Below are positions 40,505-49,500 of a stretch of 64,000 bases of DNA, piece after piece. Origin of the DNA: Micromonospora wenchangensis. Lineage in GTDB: Bacteria > Actinomycetota > Actinomycetes > Mycobacteriales > Micromonosporaceae. A program made the position numbers and the translations under genes. Below the pieces are notes generated by a model. It was not told where the DNA came from. It did no database searches and saw only the letters and a program-made list of their open reading frames with translations. The stretch spans positions 1 to 64,000 of the forward strand of contig NZ_MZMV01000037.1 of the NCBI RefSeq assembly GCF_002210435.1. Reading direction: 5' to 3'. Position 1 is the first letter of the stretch, and every line of letters starts with the position of its first letter.

Positions 40505-42622
40505 GTGCCGTCGCCCATCGCCGCGCTGTCCCCGTCCCGCCGGGTCCTGGCCGGGGCGGGCCTGCTCGTCGCCGGGCTCGTCCTGGCCGGCCAGTGGTGG
40601 TACCCGCAGCCGGCGGCGCTCGGGCCGGCGGCGCTGACCGGCACGATCGCGGTCGCGTTCACCGCGCTCGGCGCGCTGGTGCTCGCCGGGGTGCCCGGTC
40701 ACCCGGTCGGCCGGCTGATGCTGGCCGCCGGACTCGTCGCCGGGACGGCGGTGCTGGCGTTGAGCTGGCCCGCCGTCACCCCGCTGGCCTGGCTGGGCCA
40801 GTGGCTCTGGTGGCCGCCGTACGGGCTGATCTTCCTGGCCCTGCTGGTCTTCCCGGACGGCCGGCTGCCGGGCCCAGGGTTCCGGCCGGTCGCGGTCGGG
40901 CTGGTGGTCACCACGGCGGTGGTGGCCGTGGCGCTGGCCGTGGCTGCGACCAGCGACCCCCGGGGCCTGCTGCTGTCCGCGACGACGGCCACCGACCCGA
41001 CCGCGCGGCTGCTGGTCCGGGTCGCCCTGCTGACCGTCGGGGTGGAGCTGCTGCTGGTGGCCGCCGTGCTGGTGGCGCTCGCCCGACGCTTTCGGCGGGC
41101 CGTCGGCGAGGCCCGCCAGCAGCTCGCCTGCCTGCTGGCCGCCGGGGTACTGTTCCTGCTCGGCTTCCTGCTGGACTGGCTCAACCTCTCCGGCGCGTGG
41201 GTGCTGATGGTGATCGCGATCCCGGGCGCGATGACGCTGGCGGTGCTCCGCTACCGGCTCTACGGCCTGGAACAGGTGATCAACCGGACCCTGGTCTGGC
41301 TGGTGATGAGCCTGCTGGTGATCGCCGCGTTCGTCGGGGTGGTCGCCCTGCTGCGGGACCTCGTGCTGCGCGGGGACACCTCGAACGCCTCACTGGTGGC
41401 GACCGGGCTGATCGCGGTGACCTTCGAACCGCTGCGGCGGCGGGTGCAGCGCGGGGTGAACCGGCTGCTCTACGGCGACCGCGACGAGCCGTACGCGGTG
41501 CTGGCCCGCCTCGGTGACCTGCTGGAGCGGACGGTCCAGCCGGAGGCGGTGCTGCCGCTGCTGACCGGCACCATCGCCCGCTCGCTCCAGGTGCCGTACG
41601 TGGCGGTGGAACTCGGCGGGGAGCCCGACGACGGGCGGCCCGCCCGGGTGCACGCCGCGCACGGCCGGGCCACCACCGGGCTGGAACGCTTCGACATGGT
41701 GACCCACGGCGAGCGGGTGGGGCGGCTGGTGGTGGCCCGGCGGGCACCGGGCACCCGGTTCACCCCGGTCGAGCGGCGGCTGCTCAGCGACGTCGCGTTG
41801 CACGCCTCGGTGGCCGCCGCGACCGCCCGGCTGATCCGCGACCTGCGCGACTCCCGGGAACGCCTGGTCACCGCCCGGGAGGAGGAGCGCCGCCGGCTGC
41901 GCCGGGATCTGCACGACGGGCTCGGCCCGACCCTGGCCGGCATGTCGATGCAGGTACGCGCGGCCCGCAAGCTCGCCGCCGTCGACCAGGCCCGGCTGGC
42001 CCGCATCCTCGACGGGCTCGCCGACGACCTGCTCACCTGCACCGGCGAGGTACGCCAACTGGTCGACCAGCTCCGCCCGGCGGCCCTGGACCGGGGGTTG
42101 GAGTCGGCGCTGCGGGCCGAGTGCCAGCGCTTCGACGGCCCGACCCTGACCGTGCGGCTGAGCGTTGCGGACCCGCTGCACGGGCTGCCGGCGGCGGTGG
42201 AGGTGGCGGCGTACCGGATCGTCGGCGAGGCGCTGGCCAACACGGCCCGGCACGCCGGGGCCACCTGCTGCGACGTGGTGGTGCGCCGGGGTCGGGCGCT
42301 GGTCGTGGAGGTGTCCGACGACGGCACCGGCATCGTCGCCCGCCGGCCCGGCGGCGTCGGCCTGGACTCGATCCGGGAGCGGGCCGCCGAGCTGGGCGGC
42401 GGCAGCGACATCGTCGACCGCGACCCGCACGGCACCCTGATCCGGGTCCGCCTGCCCCTACCCCCGGCCCCGGCCCCGCCCGCCCCCGCCCCCGCCCCGC
42501 CCCAGCCTGCTTCCGGTGATCAAGAGGTTCGCGTCAGAATCCGCCCGGAGGATGACGCGAACCTCTTGATCACCGAAGATCCCCGGGTGGAGGAAGGCGC
42601 GGCGGGAGGGGGAGGGCAGTGA
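40505..42622 (+). CDS. Membrane sensor histidine kinase (NarL/DesK type)
   Basis: A 705-residue sensor. Eight or nine transmembrane helices fill residues 10-285; a GAF-type domain spans about 320-440; the HisKA_3 dimerisation helix carries the phospho-accepting His in RRLRRDLHDGLGPTLAGM near residue 475; the ATPase domain shows the N-box EALANTARHAGA and the G-box DDGTGI. GTG 40505 follows GGAAGG. After the natural end of the ATPase domain (LIRVRLPLP) a Pro/Ala run and about 40 more residues follow, produced by an inverted repeat in the DNA. It overlaps the response regulator by 4 nt. Confidence 0.92.
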   Translation: MPSPIAALSPSRRVLAGAGLLVAGLVLAGQWWYPQPAALGPAALTGTIAVAFTALGALVLAGVPGHPVGRLMLAAGLVAGTAVLALSWPAVTPLAWLGQWLWWPPYGLIFLALLVFPDGRLPGPGFRPVAVGLVVTTAVVAVALAVAATSDPRGLLLSATTATDPTARLLVRVALLTVGVELLLVAAVLVALARRFRRAVGEARQQLACLLAAGVLFLLGFLLDWLNLSGAWVLMVIAIPGAMTLAVLRYRLYGLEQVINRTLVWLVMSLLVIAAFVGVVALLRDLVLRGDTSNASLVATGLIAVTFEPLRRRVQRGVNRLLYGDRDEPYAVLARLGDLLERTVQPEAVLPLLTGTIARSLQVPYVAVELGGEPDDGRPARVHAAHGRATTGLERFDMVTHGERVGRLVVARRAPGTRFTPVERRLLSDVALHASVAAATARLIRDLRDSRERLVTAREEERRRLRRDLHDGLGPTLAGMSMQVRAARKLAAVDQARLARILDGLADDLLTCTGEVRQLVDQLRPAALDRGLESALRAECQRFDGPTLTVRLSVADPLHGLPAAVEVAAYRIVGEALANTARHAGATCCDVVVRRGRALVVEVSDDGTGIVARRPGGVGLDSIRERAAELGGGSDIVDRDPHGTLIRVRLPLPPAPAPPAPAPAPPQPASGDQEVRVRIRPEDDANLLITEDPRVEEGAAGGGGQ
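42515..42574. repeat. Long perfect inverted repeat inside the 3' end of the kinase gene
   Basis: Arms of 22 nt (42515-42536 and 42553-42574) are perfect reverse complements around a 16-nt loop. The arms are less GC-rich than their surroundings and include GATCAAGAGGTT. The unit sits after the ATPase domain, within the reading frame. It looks like a mobile or repeated palindromic element, or a terminator-like structure, inserted at the end of the gene. Confidence 0.8.
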
Positions 42623-43284
42623 CGGCGGAGGGGGCCCGTGGCGGGGCGGTGCGGGTGCTGATCGTGGACGACCACCCGGTGGTCCGGCGGGGCCTGCGGA
42701 CCATGCTGGAGGGCGAGACCTGGGTCGACGGCGTGCTGGAGGCCGCCACCTGCGCCGAGGCGGTCGGCATCGCGTCGACCGAGCCCGTCGGGGTGGTCGC
42801 GATGGACGTGGCGCTGCCGGACGGCGACGGCGTGGAGGCGACCCGGCGGATCGTGCAGGGCCGGCCGGAGACCCGGGTGCTGATGGTGACCATGACCGAC
42901 GACGAGGACGTGGTCGGTCGGGCGTTACGGGCCGGCGCCCGGGGCTACGTGCTCAAGGACACCGACCCGGACGTGATCGTCGACGCGCTGCGGACGGTGG
43001 CCGGCGGCGGGCTCGTCCTCGGCCCCCGGGTCGGCCCGCAGATGCTGACCAGCCTGCGCCGCCAGCCGGTCGAGCTGCCGCCCCCGTTCGACCGGCTCAC
43101 CCCGCGCGAGCGGGACATCCTGCGCCGGTTGGCCGGCGGCGACACCAACGCCCGGATCGCCCGTCACTTCGGGCTCAGCGAGAAGACGGTCCGCAACCAG
43201 CTCTCGGCCGTCTTCGCCAAGCTCGGTGTCGCCGACCGGGTCCAGGCCGCCCTGCTCGCCCGGGACGCGGGTCTCACCGGCTGA
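42619..43284 (+). CDS. NarL/FixJ family response regulator
   Basis: A 221-residue regulator. The receiver domain (residues 12-130) has VLIVDDHPVVRRGL, the phospho-acceptor Asp in VVAMDVALPDGDG, the Thr of VTMTDD and the Lys of YVLKDTDP. The LuxR-type DNA-binding domain (about 155-215) has LTPRERDILRRLAGG and SEKTVRNQLSAVFAKLGV. The GTG start overlaps the kinase stop (GTGA). The pair likely controls the exported protein and its neighbour, but no repeated operator was identified. Confidence 0.93.
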   Translation: MTAEGARGGAVRVLIVDDHPVVRRGLRTMLEGETWVDGVLEAATCAEAVGIASTEPVGVVAMDVALPDGDGVEATRRIVQGRPETRVLMVTMTDDEDVVGRALRAGARGYVLKDTDPDVIVDALRTVAGGGLVLGPRVGPQMLTSLRRQPVELPPPFDRLTPRERDILRRLAGGDTNARIARHFGLSEKTVRNQLSAVFAKLGVADRVQAALLARDAGLTG

Positions 43285-43462
43285 CCCCGCCCCGGCCCGA
43301 CGGGGCGGCCGGGTCTCGGCACGGGCCCGGAGCCGGGCCGGGCACCGGGGGCGGACCCGGGGATGCCCGCCCGGGACGCCCGCCCCACCGGCGGCGGGAG
43401 CGGACACGACGATCGGCCGGGCCGGGATGAGTAGCAGGATGACGTCGGGGAAGGAGGACGGC

Positions 43463-44038
43463 ATGGGGACCGATGCGCAGCACGAGCGACCCGCAGGCAG
43501 CCCGGCGGCGGGCGTGGTGCACAGCCTGCACGAACGGCAGCAGACCCTGGCCACCGTCGAGTCCCTGACCGGCGGGCTGCTGGCCGCCGCGATCGTGGAG
43601 ATCGCCGGGGTGAGCGCCGTCTACCGGGGCGGGCTGGTGACCTACGCCACGGAACTGAAGGCGCGGCTGGCCGACGTACCCGAGGATCTGCTGGCCGAAC
43701 GCGGGCCGGTCGATCCGGACGTGGCCATCGCCCTGGCCGAGGGGGGCCGGCGGCGCTGCGCCGCCGACTGGGGCGTGGCCACCACCGGGGTGGCCGGTCC
43801 CGAGCCGCAGGACGGCAGACCTGTCGGTCTGGTCTATGTCGCGGTGGCCGGGCCGGGCGGCCCGGTGGTCCGCCGGCTCGACCTCGACGGCGGCCGTGAC
43901 CACATCCGCGCGGCGGCGGTGATCGAGGCGTTACGCCTGCTCGCGACGCGTATCCACAGGGCATTTCCGGAGCCGGGGCCGGGCCCGCGCCCCGGGTTGG
44001 CGGCGGGGGTGCCGCCGGCCGGCGCGGGCCGGCGCTGA
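43463..44038 (+). CDS. cinA: CinA-family nicotinamide-nucleotide amidohydrolase
   Basis: A 191-residue protein of the PncC type, the C-terminal half of CinA. It deamidates nicotinamide mononucleotide to nicotinate mononucleotide in NAD recycling. Motifs: ATVESLTGGLLAAAIVEIAGVSAVYRG without ends, VTYATELKARLADVPED, and ATTGVAGPEPQDGRPVGLVYVAV (the GxxGPxG segment). AAGGAGG lies 5 nt before ATG 43463. The Pro/Gly tail after residue 165 is variable. pgsA would precede it directly in most relatives. Confidence 0.93.
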   Translation: MGTDAQHERPAGSPAAGVVHSLHERQQTLATVESLTGGLLAAAIVEIAGVSAVYRGGLVTYATELKARLADVPEDLLAERGPVDPDVAIALAEGGRRRCAADWGVATTGVAGPEPQDGRPVGLVYVAVAGPGGPVVRRLDLDGGRDHIRAAAVIEALRLLATRIHRAFPEPGPGPRPGLAAGVPPAGAGRR

Positions 44039-44204
44039 CCGGCGTTGTCCAGATCCGACAGGCGGGGTGGGATGTCGCCGGGCCGACCAACGGGTACGGT
44101 TGCGGGAAGGCTCCGGCGTACGGCGTCGGCGGCGGCGCGGTCCACCGCGTCCGGCGCGGGCGACCATCCGCCCGGAGCGTGAAATCCCGTCAGGGGGAGG
44201 TGCG

Positions 44205-44648
44205 ATGGTCCTGCTACGCCGGGTGATCGGTGACGCACTTCGGGCGCGCCGCCAGGGTCAGCACCGCACCCTGCGCGAGGTCTCCACCGCCGCCAACGTG
44301 AGCCTCGGTTACCTGTCCGAGATCGAACGCGGCCAGAAGGAACCCTCCAGCGAGCTGCTCGCCGCCATCTGCGACGCGCTCGGTGCGCGCCTGTCCGAGT
44401 TGCTGCGCGAGGTGAGCGACACCGTGGCGCTGGCCGAGCAGCTGCCGGGCGTGCTCATGCCGGTGCAGGACGAACCGGCCACCGCCGGTCCCGCCGCCGG
44501 GGTGCGCAAGGCCACCGGTCGGGGCGTGCGTCAGGTGACCACCGACGGTGCGGTCGCCGTCTCGGTCCGCCAGGACTCCCCCCTCAAGGCCACCCTGCGT
44601 AGCGCCCGGGTCCGCCCGAGTGACCGCGACGTGGTCTGCGCCGCCTGA
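44205..44648 (+). CDS. clgR: XRE-family regulator, ClgR-like
   Basis: A 147-residue regulator with a Cro/C1 helix-turn-helix near residues 12-68 (LREVSTAANVSLGYLSEIER and GQKEPSSELLAAICDALG). Sequence and position before pspA match ClgR, the activator of clp protease and envelope-stress genes in Streptomyces, Corynebacterium and Mycobacterium. It ends VVCAA: a two-alanine C-terminus like the degron by which ClgR is itself removed by ClpP, giving feedback. GGGGGAGG lies 4 nt before the ATG. The gene symbol rests on this context and is probable, not proven. Confidence 0.85.
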   Translation: MVLLRRVIGDALRARRQGQHRTLREVSTAANVSLGYLSEIERGQKEPSSELLAAICDALGARLSELLREVSDTVALAEQLPGVLMPVQDEPATAGPAAGVRKATGRGVRQVTTDGAVAVSVRQDSPLKATLRSARVRPSDRDVVCAA

Positions 44649-44837
44649 CCCCGCCGTTCGTCCCGTGGCCGGGCTGGCCGACGCCGCGTAGTGTTGATCG
44701 CAGGCCGCCGGAGCACTCCCCGCGGTACGAACGGCCCTGCTGGCGTCCGCCTGCGACGATGGGGGAGCGCCGTGCCGGCCCGTCCGGTCCCGGGTGTGGC
44801 CGGGGCGCAGCGACGCTACTGAGGGGATACCGCGGAG

Positions 44838-45710
44838 ATGGCCAACCCGTTCGTCAAGGGCTGGAAGTACCTGATGGCGCTGTTCGGTGCCAAGATCGAC
44901 GAGCACGCCGATCCGAAGGTGCAGATCCAGCAGGCCATCGAGGACGCGCAGCGTCAGCACCAGGCGCTGGTGCAGCAGGCGGCGGCGGTGATCGGCAACC
45001 AGCGACAGTTGGAGATGAAGCTCTCCCGGCAGATGACCGAGGTCGAGCGGCTCCAGGGTAACGCCCGGCAGGCGCTGGTCCTCGCCGACCGGGCCCGCGC
45101 CAAGGGCGACGAGGCCGAGGCCGGCCGCTACGAGCAGTCCGCCCAGGTGCTCGCCACCCAGCTGGTCTCCGCCGAGCAGGCCACCGAGGACCTCAAGACC
45201 CTGCACGACCAGTCGCTCGGGGCCGCCGCGCAGGCCCGCCGCGCGGTCGAGAACAACTCCATGATCCTCCAGCAGAAGCTCGCCGAGCGCACCAAGCTGC
45301 TCAGTCAGCTCGAACAGGCCAAGATGCAGGAGAGCGTGGCCCGGTCGCTGGAGTCGATGTCGTCGATGGCCGCGCCGGCCAACACCCCCTCGCTGGACGA
45401 GGTGCGGGACCGCATCGAGCGTCGCTACGCCAACGCGATGGGCCGCGCCGAGCTGGCCGGCAACTCCGTCGAGGGACGGATGCTGGAGATCCAGAAGTCG
45501 ACGCTGGACAGCGCCGGGTCGTCCCGGCTGGAGCAGATCCGGGCCAGCATGGCCGGCGACCAGCTCGGCGGTCGGCAGGAGCAGCCGTCGGTGCAGCAGC
45601 AGGCCCAGCCGGCCGCCCCGGCGTCCGACCCGGCCGCCGCCGCCCGGCTGGACGAGATCCGGGCCAGCATGAGCCGCGACCGCGGCGTGGGGGACACCAC
45701 CGCCGGCTGA
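44838..45710 (+). CDS. pspA: PspA/IM30 family membrane-stress protein
   Basis: A 290-residue coiled-coil protein that binds stressed inner membranes and keeps the proton gradient. The N-terminal amphipathic helix MANPFVKGWKYLMALFGAKI leads into the long coiled coil (residues 25-190) with DPKVQIQQAIEDAQRQHQAL. The C-terminal extension has the motif RL(E/D)(Q/E)IRASM twice, about 40 codons apart, with a Gln/Ala/Pro linker between. In mycobacteria clgR, pspA and pspM form one operon; the same order is seen here. Confidence 0.95.
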   Translation: MANPFVKGWKYLMALFGAKIDEHADPKVQIQQAIEDAQRQHQALVQQAAAVIGNQRQLEMKLSRQMTEVERLQGNARQALVLADRARAKGDEAEAGRYEQSAQVLATQLVSAEQATEDLKTLHDQSLGAAAQARRAVENNSMILQQKLAERTKLLSQLEQAKMQESVARSLESMSSMAAPANTPSLDEVRDRIERRYANAMGRAELAGNSVEGRMLEIQKSTLDSAGSSRLEQIRASMAGDQLGGRQEQPSVQQQAQPAAPASDPAAAARLDEIRASMSRDRGVGDTTAG

Positions 45711-45732
45711 CCGCCGGCACGAGGAGGTACGG

Positions 45733-46521
45733 GTGGCCGACGAGCGAACGCGACACTTCCGTCGACTGGGCCGGTTGCGGCGCTCCGCCCGCCGGTGGAG
45801 CGTCCTGGCCGGTGGGCTCACCGGCGCGGCGGCGGTGCTGACCCCGTACGCCGGGCTGGGGTTGCCCGACGCGGCCTGGGCCGGCGCCGCGGGCAGCGCC
45901 GTCGCGCTGGCCGCCTGGCGCTGGATCGACCTGCGGGCGTTCGCGGCCCGCCCGGTGCCCCCCGCCCTCGACCCGGCCGAGGCCGCCGCCCGCTCCCGGG
46001 CCCGGCTGGTCGCCGCCGTCGAACGTCTCCCGGTGGGCCCCGGCGTGCTGGCCGAGGCCCGCCGGTTCCGCTCCCGGTTCGCGCTGCGCGGCACCTCCGC
46101 CGCCGAGTCGTGGGCCCGGCTGGACCGCGCCGCGCTCACCCTGGCCGGCATCGCGCCCCGGCTGACCGGCCTGGCCGAGCCGGCCGTGCTGGAGGCCGCC
46201 GCCGCCGACCGTTCGCTGCGTGACCTGGCCGACCGCACGGCCGGGGTGGAGCGCGCCCTGCGGCTCGCCCCACCCGAGGCCCGGCCCCGGCTCGAAGAGG
46301 CCCACCGGGCCCTGCTCGACCAACTGGTCGCCGGGGTGACCGCCTACGAGGGGCTGGTCGCCGCCGCGGCCGGTTACGTCGCCGAGGACGCCCACCCGGA
46401 GGTCGTCGCGGACCCGTCCGCCGCCCGCCTGCTGGAGGCGACGGACCTGCTGCACGGCGTCGCCTCCGCCCTGGCCGAGCTGCGTGCCGTGGGCGAGCCC
46501 CAGCGCACCCCCACCCGCTGA
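45733..46521 (+). CDS. pspM: Phage-shock membrane partner PspM
   Basis: A 262-residue protein following pspA after 22 nt, like Rv2743c of M. tuberculosis, which anchors PspA at the membrane. An N-terminal basic stretch (RTRHFRRLGRLRRSARRW) precedes two adjacent transmembrane helices (about residues 24-65, SVLAGGLTGAAAVLTPYAGL and AWAGAAGSAVALAAWRWI). The remaining 190 residues are a cytoplasmic Ala/Leu/Arg-rich helical domain. GTG 45733 follows GAGGAGG. Confidence 0.85.
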   Translation: MADERTRHFRRLGRLRRSARRWSVLAGGLTGAAAVLTPYAGLGLPDAAWAGAAGSAVALAAWRWIDLRAFAARPVPPALDPAEAAARSRARLVAAVERLPVGPGVLAEARRFRSRFALRGTSAAESWARLDRAALTLAGIAPRLTGLAEPAVLEAAAADRSLRDLADRTAGVERALRLAPPEARPRLEEAHRALLDQLVAGVTAYEGLVAAAAGYVAEDAHPEVVADPSAARLLEATDLLHGVASALAELRAVGEPQRTPTR

Positions 46522-46579
46522 GCGCCCGCGCGGCGGGCCGGTCCGGCCTGCCGCGCCGGTGCCGCCCGCCCGGGTGACC

Positions 46580-49500
46580 TCAGTCGGGCGTGTGGACCGG
46601 CAGCGGGTCGGTCCACGGTGAGCTGCCGACCACGTTGAACGCGCGGACCCGGTAGTGGTAGGTGACCCCCCGGGCCAGGCCGGTGTTGGTGAAGCTGCGG
46701 CCGGTGACGGTGAAGCTGGCCACCTCCCGGTCGAACGCCGGGTCCACCGCGCGCTGCACCACGAACCCGGCCCCCGGCCCGGCCGGGGTGCCCGCCGCCC
46801 AGCTCAACGACACCGTCGCCGTGTCCGGCGCGGGGACACCCACCGTCGCGGCGACCCCGGTCGGCAGTTCCGGCACCGGCGGGGTGGTCACCGTCGCCAC
46901 CGTCGACCACGGTGACGCCGCACCGAGGTAGGTGGTCCGCACCCGGTAGTAGTACGTGGTGTCCGGGGCGACCGCCGGATCGAGGTGGTGGTCGGCCACC
47001 GGCACGGCGGTGGTGCCCGGACCGCTGGTGAAGGTCGGATTGGTGGCCCGCTGCACGTCGAGCCCGGTGGCGAAGGAGCGGTTGATCCAGCGCAACGCCA
47101 CCCGCAGCGGGGCCGCCGGTGGCACCGTCGCGGCCAGCCCGCCCGGCGCGGGCAGGCGCACCGACGCCGGGCTGCTGTTCGACCAGGCCGAGCAGCCGGC
47201 CGCGTTCTCGGCCCGGATGCGGTAGTGGTAGGTCACGCCGGGGGTGATGCTGGCGTCGGTGTACCGGGTCGCGGTCGCCGCCACGGTGATGGTGGTCAGG
47301 CCGGCGGTGAAGCCGGCGTCGGTGGCCCGCTGGAGCAGGTGCCCGGTGGCCGCCGGCCGGCTGCCGTTGCCCGTCCAGGCCAGCGCGATCGCCGGCAGCG
47401 CGGTCGCCGAGCCGGGCACCGGGGTCGCGGTCAGCCCGGTCGGCGCGCGGGGCGACACCCGCAGCACCAGCGGCCGGCTCATGCCCAGGTCCCGCAGCCC
47501 GGCCGCGCCGCTCACCCAGCGGAACTCCCAGCCCAGGTTGACCTGTTGGTTGACCACGATCGCCGGCCGGCCGTCGCAGGGGCTGACTCCGGTGGCGTCG
47601 AGGCGTACCCCGGCGGGTCGGGTCGGGTCGAGCAGCCGCACGCTGTCGGCGACCTTGAACGGCAGCGGCGGCACCTCGGGCCGCAGCGCCACCACCACGT
47701 CCTCGGCCGGGTTGACCCGGACGGTCTGCTTCCAGCCCCGCTCCCCGCCGTCGGGGGCGCGGACCGTGCCGTCCCCGCCGATCCGGTTGACCACCTGCAC
47801 GTCGCAGCCGTCGAAGCGGACCGGGTGGGTCTGCCGGCCGGTCCCGCTGATCCGCCACACCTGGATGCCGTCGGCCGGGTCGGCCGGACCCACCGTCGGG
47901 TCGGCGGCGACGAGGATCTCGGTCGCCGGGTCGGTCGGGCCGAGCGGCAGGGACACCGGGCCGAGCGGGCCGGCACCCGGGTGGGGTACGCCGAGCCGGC
48001 CGGCCCGCCGCCCGTACTCCGGCTCGAAGACGGTCCCCACGGTCTTGACCTGGATCGGGAGGGTGACCGGCGCGGTGCCGCCCGGCGGGGTGAAGGTGAG
48101 CGAGGTGGCCTGCGCGGAGGCGACCGTCGCCCGCCCGGTGGTGGTGCCGAACGCCCGGTCGTACACGGGGTGCGGCACCACCGGCGGCCGCTGGGCGGCG
48201 GCGTACGCGGCGGGCAGCCGCTCGACCAGCCGGTCCAGGTCGTACCGGCGGCCGGGGGTGCCGGCCACCCGGAACTGGAGCACGGTACGGGTGTTCGGGC
48301 CGTACCCGGGCAGGGTGCCGGGGCCGCCGCCCTCGGCGCGCTGGTCCCCGGCGGCGGTGTGCCGGTCGTAGCGGGGGTCGAAGCCGGGCAGCGGGGCCGG
48401 ACAGTCGTTGTAGAGCAGCACCGTCGCGCCGGGCGGCAGGGTGGAGAAGTCGACGATCACGTCGGCCCGTTCGCCGGGGGCGAGCAGCAGCGCGGCCGAG
48501 TCCACGTTGAGCACCGTCGGGTCGCGGCGGTCGTAGCGGTAGCCGACCGGCCGGTTGGGCAGCACCACCGGGGCGGGGAGCAGCCCGCACTCGTTGCCGA
48601 TCTGGATCATGGGTGGGCCGGCGGCGGCCGGGTCGGGCACCCCGCCGTCGCGCCCGTCGGTGGGCCAGTCGGCCGGCCGGCCGGGGGCGCGGACCGCGTC
48701 CACCATCGGCACCTCACCGGCGTCGGCGTCGGCGAGGCTCCCGTCGGCCTGCCACATCGGCCCGTCGGAGCGGGCCCGGTAGAGCTGGAGGTTGACCGAC
48801 CGGTCGGCGCAGCCGTTGACGATCCGGAACCGGTACGCCGTCGGCCGCACCCGCAGGTACGGGTAGGCGACCCCGTTGACCAGCATGGTGTCCCCGTACG
48901 CGTCGGGCACGGCGCTGGGGTGCGGCACCCCGGGGGCCTGCGGCGGCTCCTGCGGGGCGGCCACCGGGTCGTGGTGCGGGTTGTCCACCGGGCCGACCCG
49001 GGGCCCGTCCCCACCGTCGACGCCGGGCAGCCACGGGCCGTAGTCCCAGCGGCCGGTGGGGTTGCGCCCGCAGTCCCGGTACGGGTCCTGCCGGGGCTGG
49101 TAGACGTGCGGGTGCCATAGGTTGCCCCGGGTGCCCCAGCGGTCCCGGTCCCAGGTGGGGTCCTCGGCGGCGAGCTGGGCGTCGTCGGGGACGAAGGTCC
49201 GGTCCTGGATCACCAGCGGTACCTGGTCGGCGGGGAGCACCCCGTCGGCGGTCAACTCCTCCTCGACCGGGTCGGTGAGCAGGTAGAGGGCGAACTGACC
49301 GGACAGGACGGTCAGCCGCGACAGGCCGAGGGTGTTGTCGTGCAGGCACATCAGCCGGCCGCTCTGCGCGTTCGGGTAGTAGAGCGTGGTCGCCCCCGCC
49401 CCGGGCGGCGGCATGTCCGGCACGTGGGTCAGGCCCGGCCCGGTCGGGTACGGGGTGATCTCGCCGGCCGGGGTAACCCACTGCCACGGGTTGCCGGCGC

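Noticed and set aside
42515..42574. Inverted repeat as an insertion sequence
   Set aside because: The loop is just 16 nt, so there is no room for a transposase. It can at most be a small non-autonomous palindromic element.
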